Shown: one piece after another, positions 7,661-12,728 of the stretch | Layout of the letters: each line of letters starts with the position of its first letter | How positions within the stretch are numbered: position 1 is the stretch's first letter | Origin: Clostridia bacterium | Lineage (GTDB): Bacteria; Bacillota; Clostridia; Oscillospirales; Acutalibacteraceae | Direction of reading: 5' to 3' | Length of the DNA stretch: 12,728 nt | NCBI GenBank assembly: GCA_900763035.1 | Contig: CAAFIS010000025.1 | Span: 1 to 12,728 of the forward strand | Notes under the pieces: model-generated | What the model was told of the DNA's origin: nothing | Databases searched by the model: none | What the model saw: only the letters and a program-made list of their open reading frames with translations | Made by a program: the position numbers and the translations under genes

Positions 7661-9598
7661 TTGGAGCCAAACAAAAACGAGTCCGGCAAGGCCCTGCGCA
7701 ATGCGCTGCTGGTGATCGGGATCCCGATCCTGCTGTTTTTTCTGATGTGGATGCTGATCGGCGGCGGACGCGGATCGAACGATAAGGACAAGCAGGTCTA
7801 TTCCGATTATATCCAATACTTTTTGGACGATAAGGTGCAAAGCTATACGCTCGATTTGGGGACGGGCAAGCTGGAGCTGACCATGCGCGAGGCGTACCGC
7901 ACCGATGTCAACAAGGACGGCAAGATCGACGAGAAGGACGTGCTGACCTATAAGCTGCCCAGCGTCGGGTACTTTCTGCAGGTGGTCGACCCGATCGTGG
8001 TGGCGGCGCAGAGCGACGACGATCCGTCGAACGACGTTTCCTATGAGTGGAAGCCCGTCGCCGACGTGTCGTGGATCGTCAACTGGCTGCCGATGCTGCT
8101 GCTGATCGGTACGGTCATCCTGATGGGCGTGATGATGCGCCGCTCGCTCGGCGGCATCGACGGCTCCGGCAAGATCATGGGCTTCGGCAAGGCGAAGGTA
8201 CGTCAGGCCGGGGATGATAAACGCAAGACCACGTTCGATGACGTGGCGGGCGCGAAGGAAGAAAAAGAGGAGCTGGAGGAGATCGTTGAGTTCCTCAAGG
8301 CACCGAAACAGTTCACGGCGCTGGGCGCGCGCGTGCCGAAGGGCGTGCTGCTCGTCGGCCCTCCCGGCACGGGCAAGACGCTGCTTGCGCGGGCAGTGGC
8401 CGGTGAGGCAGGCGTGCCGTTCTTCTCGATGTCCGGCTCCGACTTCGTCGAGATGTATGTCGGCGTGGGCGCGTCCCGCGTGCGCGACCTGTTCGAGCAG
8501 GCGAAGAAGAACGCCCCATGCATCATCTTCATCGACGAGATCGATGCCGTCGGCCGCCAGCGCGGCGCCGGTCTGGGCGGCGGGCATGACGAGCGCGAGC
8601 AGACGCTCAACCAGCTGCTCGTCGAGATGGACGGCTTCAGTGCGAACGAAGGGATCATCATGATCGCTGCGACGAACCGCCCGGACATCCTTGACCATAC
8701 GCTGATGCGTCCCGGTCGGTTCGACCGTCAGGTCGTCGTCGGACTGCCCGACCTGCAGGGCCGCGAGGAGATCCTGCGCGTCCATGCCAAGGGCAAGCCG
8801 CTGGCGCCGGACGTCGATCTGTCGGTGATCGCGAAGTCCACGGCCGGGTTCACGGGCGCGGATCTCGAAAACCTGCTCAACGAGGCGGCGCTGCTGGCCG
8901 CCAGACGGCATCTGCACGCGATCACCATGCCGGAGATCGAGGAGGCGACCGTCAAGGTCGTCGTCGGCACGGAAAAGCGCAGCCACGTGATGACCGAGGA
9001 AGAAAAGAAGCTGACCGCTTATCACGAGGCGGGACACGCCGTCGTCACCTACTACTGTCCGACGCAGGATCCGGTGCACCAGATCTCGATCATCCCGCGC
9101 GGCATGGCAGGCGGCTACACCATGCACCTGCCGCAGGAGGACCGTTCCTACCGCTGCCGCAACGAGATGCTGGAGGACGTGCAGGTGCTGCTGGGCGGCC
9201 GTGTGGCCGAGGAGCTGACGCTGGACGATATCTCCACCGGCGCGTCGAACGATATCGAGCGTGCGACGGAGCTGGCCCGCAGCATGGTGACGAAATACGG
9301 CATGAGCGAAAAGCTGGGACCGATCGTTTACGGCTCGTCCGATCAGGATGAGGTGTTCCTTGGCCGCGACTTCGGGCATACGCGCAACTATTCCGAGAAC
9401 GTGGCTGCCGACATCGATGCCGAGGTCTATCGCATCGTGTCCGAGGGCTATGCCGCGACGCGCGAAAAGCTGTCACAGCATATGGACAAGCTGCGTCTGG
9501 TCGCCGAGCGTCTGATCCGCGAGGAAAAGATGGAAGGTGAGGCGTTCCGCCGCCTGATGGAAGGCGAGCCGGAGCCTGACGCCCCCGCAGCCGAGTGA
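7661..9598 (+). CDS. ftsH: ATP-dependent zinc metalloprotease FtsH
   Basis: FtsH is a hexameric membrane AAA+ protease that degrades misfolded membrane proteins and some regulators. From TTG 7661 the product is 645 aa, typical for the family. Helix TM1 lies at about 12-34, the extracytoplasmic domain at 36-136 and TM2 at about 137-158. The AAA domain has Walker A GPPGTGKT (233-240), Walker [10 protein letters not shown] (288-296), and RPGRFDR (350-356) in the second region of homology. The protease domain has zinc motif HEAGH (455-459) and a likely third ligand Asp531 in [11 protein letters not shown]. Start choice: GTG 7652 overlaps the tilS stop, but AAGGAG (7647-7652) would then overlap the start codon. 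TTG 7661 gives an 8-nt spacing and is preferred. Oddity: residues 82-93 (7904-7939) read [12 protein letters not shown], a dockerin/EF-hand-type calcium loop. A terminator follows. Confidence 0.96.
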   Translation: MEPNKNESGKALRNALLVIGIPILLFFLMWMLIGGGRGSNDKDKQVYSDYIQYFLDDKVQSYTLDLGTGKLELTMREAYRTDVNKDGKIDEKDVLTYKLPSVGYFLQVVDPIVVAAQSDDDPSNDVSYEWKPVADVSWIVNWLPMLLLIGTVILMGVMMRRSLGGIDGSGKIMGFGKAKVRQAGDDKRKTTFDDVAGAKEEKEELEEIVEFLKAPKQFTALGARVPKGVLLVGPPGTGKTLLARAVAGEAGVPFFSMSGSDFVEMYVGVGASRVRDLFEQAKKNAPCIIFIDEIDAVGRQRGAGLGGGHDEREQTLNQLLVEMDGFSANEGIIMIAATNRPDILDHTLMRPGRFDRQVVVGLPDLQGREEILRVHAKGKPLAPDVDLSVIAKSTAGFTGADLENLLNEAALLAARRHLHAITMPEIEEATVKVVVGTEKRSHVMTEEEKKLTAYHEAGHAVVTYYCPTQDPVHQISIIPRGMAGGYTMHLPQEDRSYRCRNEMLEDVQVLLGGRVAEELTLDDISTGASNDIERATELARSMVTKYGMSEKLGPIVYGSSDQDEVFLGRDFGHTRNYSENVAADIDAEVYRIVSEGYAATREKLSQHMDKLRLVAERLIREEKMEGEAFRRLMEGEPEPDAPAAE

Positions 9599-9606
9599 GA
9601 GAACAG

Positions 9607-9642
9607 CGGCCGTCCGCGCCACCCGGCGCGGGCGGCCGTTTT
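9607..9642 (+). terminator. Intrinsic terminator after ftsH
   Basis: CGGCCGTCCGCGCC (9607-9620) and GGCGCGGGCGGCCG (9625-9638) form a 14-bp stem with one G-U pair and an ACCC loop, followed by TTTT (9639-9642). It starts 9 bases after the ftsH stop and probably ends the rnj-to-ftsH transcription unit. The U-tract is short, so some read-through into nagA is possible. Confidence 0.85.
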
Positions 9643-9677
9643 GCGGTGTATCGCATATCGGAAAGGAGAAGATGAGC

Positions 9678-10841
9678 ATGAGAACGGTGCTGAAGAACGC
9701 CACGGTGTTCGATGAGCGGTTCTGCCCGCAGGAACACGATCTGCTGCTGGAGGGCGGACGGATCGCCGCCGTCGGCGCGCGCGGCGCATTCACCGCCGCG
9801 GATGCCGAGCAGGTCGACCTGTCCGGGCTGACGGTGATCCCCGGCATGATCGATATCCACATCCACGGCTACGGCGGCGCGGATACGGGCGATGCCGATC
9901 TGGCATCGATCGAAACGATGTCCGCACGGCTGGCGCAGCACGGCGTGACCGCGTTCTGTCCCACGTCGATGACGCTGCCGGCCGACCGGCTGGAGGCGAT
10001 ATTCCGCTGCGTGGCGCAAAGTGCGGGGCATACCTCCGGTGCGCGGCCGGTGGGGATCAACATGGAAGGGCCGTACATCTCGCCCGGCAAGGTCGGCGGG
10101 CAGAACCCCGCCTTCGTCCGCAAGCCGGACGCGGCGGAATTCATGCGCCTGCAGGAGGCGTGCGGCGGGATGATCCGGCTGGTGGACATCGCGCCGGAGG
10201 AGGATACGGACGGCGCGTTCATCCGGACGGTGAGCGGAAGCGGCACGGTGGTGTCGGTCGCGCACACCGGCGCGGACTATGACGCGGCTTGCGCGGCCTT
10301 TGCCGCCGGATGCCGTCACGTGACCCACCTGTACAATGCGATGAGCGGACTGAACCACCGCAGCCCCGGCGTGGTGGGCGCGGTGTTCGACAAGGCGCAG
10401 GAATACGGCCTGCATGCGGAATTGATCTGCGACGGCAAGCACATCCATCCGGCGGCGCTGCGCATCGCGTTCGCCCAGCTGGGACGTGACCGCTCGGTGA
10501 TCGTCAGTGACGCACTCAGTGCCGCGGGGACGTCCGACGGGCGCATGGTGTCCGGCGGGCTGCCGGTGGTCGTGCGCGACGGCGTGGCCTATATGGACAG
10601 CGGCGTGATCGCCGGGTCGACGACCGATCTGGAGCACGAGCTGCAAAACGTGCTGCATTTCGGTGTGCCAACGGAGCAGGCGCTGCGTTCCGTCACGGTC
10701 AACCCCGCACGTGCGATCGGCATGGACGGTGAGATGGGGCGGGTCTGTGCCGGATATCGCGCCGATCTGACCGTCATGGACGATGCATGGAACGTCGTTT
10801 CGACCTATGTCGGCGGCAAGCGCGTTTTTCACCGCGCGTGA
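9678..10841 (+). CDS. nagA: N-acetylglucosamine-6-phosphate deacetylase
   Basis: NagA removes the acetyl group from GlcNAc-6-phosphate to give glucosamine-6-phosphate, feeding recycled or scavenged amino sugars into wall synthesis or glycolysis. The product is 387 aa, normal for this amidohydrolase-superfamily TIM barrel. Metal and active-site motifs are present: HIH (61-63) in PGMIDIHIHGYGG, NMEGPYISPGKVGGQNP (128-144) with Glu130, AHTGAD (195-200) with His196, CRHVTHLYNAM with His217, and Asp278 in VSDALSAAG, the expected catalytic acid. Two start codons are possible. ATG 9678 gives a 9-nt spacing from AAAGGAG (9662-9668); ATG 9672 gives only 3 nt and would add Met-Ser. No nagB or transporter lies next to it. 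Only 29 bases separate it from the ftsH terminator, and no clear promoter is visible there. Confidence 0.95.
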   Translation: MRTVLKNATVFDERFCPQEHDLLLEGGRIAAVGARGAFTAADAEQVDLSGLTVIPGMIDIHIHGYGGADTGDADLASIETMSARLAQHGVTAFCPTSMTLPADRLEAIFRCVAQSAGHTSGARPVGINMEGPYISPGKVGGQNPAFVRKPDAAEFMRLQEACGGMIRLVDIAPEEDTDGAFIRTVSGSGTVVSVAHTGADYDAACAAFAAGCRHVTHLYNAMSGLNHRSPGVVGAVFDKAQEYGLHAELICDGKHIHPAALRIAFAQLGRDRSVIVSDALSAAGTSDGRMVSGGLPVVVRDGVAYMDSGVIAGSTTDLEHELQNVLHFGVPTEQALRSVTVNPARAIGMDGEMGRVCAGYRADLTVMDDAWNVVSTYVGGKRVFHRA

Positions 10842-10844
10842 CGG

Positions 10845-10873
10845 TTGACAAATCGGCGCGTTCGTGATATACT
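10845..10873 (+). promoter_or_regulatory. Strong sigma-A promoter for the small membrane protein gene
   Basis: TTGACA (10845-10850), a 17-base spacer and TATACT (10868-10873) make a near-consensus vegetative promoter. A TG at 10865-10866, one base before the -10, makes it extended. It starts 4 bases after the nagA stop. Predicted transcription starts near 10880, giving a leader of about 47 nt. An imperfect dyad, TATAC (10868-10872) with GTATA (10883-10887), covers the -10 and start site. Confidence 0.85.
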
Positions 10874-10926
10874 CCAAATAGTGTATACCCACCTTACGAG
10901 CAAATGCGACGAAAGGAGCGTTCGAT

Positions 10927-11139
10927 ATGAAAAACAAAAGCAGCAAGTGGATCTTAGTGTCGGTCATCGCGGCCGTCGTGGCTACGCTGACCACCGTGAC
11001 GGTGCTCGTCCTGCGCGCCAGTGCCAAGAAGAAAAAATGGTATGAGGAGCAGGCGGATTTCGATTTCGATCTTGATGACGCCGACGACCTCGAGGCGATC
11101 GACGGCGCGTCCGAGCAGGATGCCGCCGACGCGAAGTGA
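10927..11139 (+). CDS. Small single-pass membrane protein with an acidic tail, function unknown
   Basis: I do not recognise a family for this 70-residue product. It has a short basic N-terminus (MKNKSSKW), one hydrophobic helix at about 9-29 (ILVSVIAAVV to VLVLR), a basic stop-transfer stretch KKKK (34-37), and a tail (40-70) with 14 Asp/Glu residues and a single Lys, including DFDFDLDDADD (44-54). ATG 10927 has AAGGAG (10913-10918) 8 nt upstream. A near-consensus promoter and a good terminator flank it, so it forms its own transcription unit, although nagA read-through would also cover it. These signals make it a real gene despite its size. The basic residues after the helix suggest the acidic tail is cytoplasmic, but the N-terminus is also positive, so topology is uncertain. 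Cleavage after ASA (31-33) by signal peptidase seems unlikely because lysines follow at once. Confidence 0.85.
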   Translation: MKNKSSKWILVSVIAAVVATLTTVTVLVLRASAKKKKWYEEQADFDFDLDDADDLEAIDGASEQDAADAK

Positions 11140-11155
11140 ATATCCCCTATGGCGC

Positions 11156-11189
11156 AAAAGGGCTGTCGCATCCTGCGACAGCCTTTTCC
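11156..11189 (+). terminator. Intrinsic terminator after the small membrane protein gene
   Basis: GGCTGTCGCA (11161-11170) and TGCGACAGCC (11174-11183) form a perfect 10-bp stem with a 3-base loop. AAAAG precedes it and TTTTCCTT follows. It lies 16 bases after the stop codon. The A-rich and T-rich flanks could also make it work in the opposite direction. Confidence 0.88.
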
Positions 11190-11284
11190 TTCGTGGGTAG
11201 GGCGGTGTCTGCCGCCGGGGCGGATGCTCGACCGGGAGACAGTCCCGGCTGAACGGATCGGGTGAGGAGAACGGGGGAGAGATC
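11190..11284. other. GC-rich gap before rlmA with small dyads and no clear promoter
   Basis: This 95-base stretch has no open frame worth calling and no recognisable -35/-10 pair. Two short inverted repeats are visible: GGCGG...CCGCC at about 11201-11216, and CCGGGA (11232-11237) with TCCCGG (11243-11248) around GACAG. They could be parts of a structured rlmA leader or chance in GC-rich DNA. A purine-rich GGGGGAGAG at 11273-11281 is the likely rlmA ribosome binding site. Confidence 0.35.
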
Positions 11285-12103
11285 ATGTGGAAATGTCCGG
11301 TCTGCGGTGCGCCGCTCACGCGGCGCGAGCAGGAGCATCGCGACATCTGCCCGCAGGGGCACAGCTTCGACCGCAGCCGCAGCGGCTATCTGCATCTGCT
11401 GCCGGTGGAGCGCACGCACGGCGGCGTGCCGGGCGACAACAAGCTGATGGTGGAGGCGCGCCGCCGTTTTCTCGACGGCGGCTATTACGTGCCGCTCGCG
11501 CAGCGGCTGGCCGAGGATATCCTGCGCTTCGCGCCACCCGGCGCGGTGCTGGATATCGGCTGCGGTGAGGGATACTATCTTGCGCAGATCGCACAGCGTC
11601 TGCCGGAGAACGGTGTGCGGACGCTTTTCGGCGTGGATATCTCCAAGACCGCAGTCGACAAGGCCGCCCGCCGCTGCCGTCTGGCGCAGTTCGCGGTGGG
11701 CAGCGCGTTCCGGCTGCCGGTGACCGACGGCGCGGCGGCCGCCGCGCTCAACGTGTTCGCGCCGTACTGCGGTGAGGAGATCCGGCGCGTGCTGCGTGCG
11801 GATGGTGTGTTCATCATGGCGCTGCCGGGCGCAGATCACCTGTGGGAGCTCAAGCAGCAGGTGTACGACCGCCCATACAAAAACGAGGTCAAGCCCTTCG
11901 CACTGGAAGGGTTCGACCTCGTTGATAATACCGAGCTGCGCTATCCGATCGATCTGCCGGACGGGCAGACGATCCGGGATCTGTTCATGATGACGCCGTA
12001 TTACTATAAGACCGGGCGGCACGATCAGGAAAAATTGCTGGCGCTCGACCGGCTGACCGTGACCGCGCATTTCTTCGTGCCGGTGTACCGTCCGACGCGC
12101 TGA
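11285..12103 (+). CDS. rlmA: 23S rRNA (guanine-N1) methyltransferase, RlmA family
   Basis: RlmA enzymes methylate N1 of a guanine in domain II of 23S rRNA (G745 in RlmA-I, G748 in RlmA-II/TlrB) from S-adenosylmethionine. The product is 272 aa, as in E. coli (269). The N-terminal zinc finger is complete: CPVC (4-7) and CPQGH (22-26), giving ligands C4, C7, C22 and H26. The segment HSFDRSRSGYLHLLPV, then GDNKLMVEARRRFLDGGYY, is typical. The Rossmann fold SAM motif is VLDIGCGEGYY (88-98), followed by FGVDISKTAVDKAA. ATG 11285 is preceded by GGGGGAGAG. Sequence alone does not decide G745 versus G748; a Gram-positive host favours RlmA-II, one form of which affects tylosin sensitivity. The stop abuts the stop of the opposing ftsW/rodA-like gene. 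Confidence 0.92.
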   Translation: MWKCPVCGAPLTRREQEHRDICPQGHSFDRSRSGYLHLLPVERTHGGVPGDNKLMVEARRRFLDGGYYVPLAQRLAEDILRFAPPGAVLDIGCGEGYYLAQIAQRLPENGVRTLFGVDISKTAVDKAARRCRLAQFAVGSAFRLPVTDGAAAAALNVFAPYCGEEIRRVLRADGVFIMALPGADHLWELKQQVYDRPYKNEVKPFALEGFDLVDNTELRYPIDLPDGQTIRDLFMMTPYYYKTGRHDQEKLLALDRLTVTAHFFVPVYRPTR

Positions 12104-12728
12104 TCAAACGAGCGTGCCCGGCCGCCGCGCCTTTTGCGAGAACGCGACGCTCAGCGCCAACCCGATGCCGAGATACAGCGTGGCGACCGAGCTGCCGCCC
12201 GCGCTGAAAAACGGCAGCGTGATGCCGATGACCGGCAGCACCCGCAGCGCCATGCCCAGATTGATGATCGACTGGAACGCGATCATCGACAGCATACCGA
12301 CACACAGGAAGCTGCCCAGCGTATCGCGCGCATGGCGCGCGCAGTGTGCCAGTTCCAGTATGATGCCGAGCAGCAGCAGCATCACGAGGATGCCGCCGAG
12401 GAGGCCGAACTCCTCGCACGCGACGGTGTAGATCATGTCGTTGTTCGACACCGGGGTGTCCGTTCGGCCGCCCTGCAGGAAGCCGACGCCCGTCAGCCGT
12501 CCGGAGCCGATGGCCTTGAGCCCTTCGTACTGCTGCCAGCCCTCGGTCTTGAGATATTTATCGACGAACGGCGGCAGGATGCACAGCAAACGCGCCTTTT
12601 TGTCGTCCGCCAGCACAAAGGTCCACAGCAGCGGGAAAACACCTAAAACGGCGGTCAGACCGATGACGTAGTACAGGAGGTTCACCCCGGCGACGAACAT
12701 CATCGCCAAAAAGATCATCACGAACACC
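12104..12728 (-). CDS. FtsW/RodA/SpoVE-family peptidoglycan polymerase, C-terminal part
   Basis: SEDS proteins polymerise glycan strands from lipid II, working with a class B penicillin-binding protein in division, elongation or sporulation. Only the last 207 or so residues are in the window; the gene runs in from beyond 12728 and no start is visible. Several membrane helices are clear. Family motifs are GLKAIGSGRLTGVGF (69-83 of the visible part), ACEEFGLLGG (103-112), NLGMALRVLPVIGITLPFFS (156-175) and AGGSS (176-180). The usual PExHTDF motif in the large extracellular loop reads PVSNNDM (92-98), keeping an Asp at the expected place of the catalytic one but not the flanking residues. The division, elongation and sporulation paralogues cannot be told apart from this fragment. 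The stop (TCA at 12104-12106) is directly next to that of rlmA. Confidence 0.92.
   Translation of the reverse strand, partial: VFVMIFLAMMFVAGVNLLYYVIGLTAVLGVFPLLWTFVLADDKKARLLCILPPFVDKYLKTEGWQQYEGLKAIGSGRLTGVGFLQGGRTDTPVSNNDMIYTVACEEFGLLGGILVMLLLLGIILELAHCARHARDTLGSFLCVGMLSMIAFQSIINLGMALRVLPVIGITLPFFSAGGSSVATLYLGIGLALSVAFSQKARRPGTLV

Noticed and set aside
7604..9379. 591-codon open frame on the - strand across ftsH
   Set aside because: It mirrors ftsH codons, with runs of His, Asp, Val and Leu and no recognisable domain. The + strand gene accounts for the whole stretch.
9090..11171. 693-codon open frame on the - strand across the end of ftsH, nagA and the small-protein gene
   Set aside because: It crosses two terminators and a strong opposing promoter, is Arg/His-rich, and resembles no protein I know. 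Stop-free antisense frames are expected at this GC content.
11190..11284. Possible small RNA or tRNA in the gap before rlmA
   Set aside because: No cloverleaf, TTCGA T-loop or known RNA fold can be drawn. The two short dyads are weak and expected at this GC content.
1..12728. Mobile elements, CRISPR arrays or a horizontally acquired island
   Set aside because: There are no regularly spaced repeats, transposase or integrase motifs, or terminal inverted repeats. Nearly all genes are conserved core genes of similar composition.

Overview
This window looks like a chromosomal housekeeping region from a GC-rich member of the Clostridia, probably an Oscillospiraceae/Ruminococcaceae-like Firmicute. 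Three things point there: RNase J, GdpP and FtsH are of the Gram-positive type; the order gdpP-rplI-dnaB-tilS-ftsH is a Firmicutes arrangement; and Shine-Dalgarno sequences are strong (GGAGG/AAGGAG). Genus-level placement is not possible by eye. I see no mobile element, CRISPR array, tRNA or rRNA.

Region 1 (1-9642) is one forward run of closely spaced genes. It starts with the last 11 codons of an unidentified upstream gene, then a short gap with a perfect hairpin. The genes that follow are rnj (RNase J with a long basic N-terminal extension), gdpP (cyclic-di-AMP phosphodiesterase), rplI (ribosomal protein L9), dnaB (replicative helicase), tilS (tRNA-Ile lysidine synthetase) and ftsH (membrane AAA+ protease). 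Gaps between rnj, gdpP, rplI and dnaB are 39-46 nt. dnaB and tilS overlap by ATGA, and ftsH most likely starts at a TTG five bases after the tilS stop. A strong intrinsic terminator follows ftsH. Together the genes cover RNA decay, second-messenger turnover, ribosome assembly, replication, tRNA decoding and membrane protein quality control.

Region 2 (9643-11189) has nagA (N-acetylglucosamine-6-phosphate deacetylase). Four bases after its stop codon a near-consensus sigma-A promoter begins. It drives an unrecognised 70-residue protein with one membrane helix and a very acidic tail, closed by a good intrinsic terminator.

Region 3 (11190-12728) has rlmA (23S rRNA guanine-N1 methyltransferase) on the + strand, meeting the 3' end of an FtsW/RodA/SpoVE-family gene on the - strand. 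The two stop codons abut inside TGATCA with no intergenic base.

Most of the window is conserved core genome and I do not see a whole new system. The points most worth a second look are a dockerin/EF-hand-like calcium loop in the extracytoplasmic domain of FtsH, AT-hook-like motifs in the RNase J extension, the independently transcribed small acidic membrane protein, and a FtsW/RodA protein lacking the usual PExHTDF motif.
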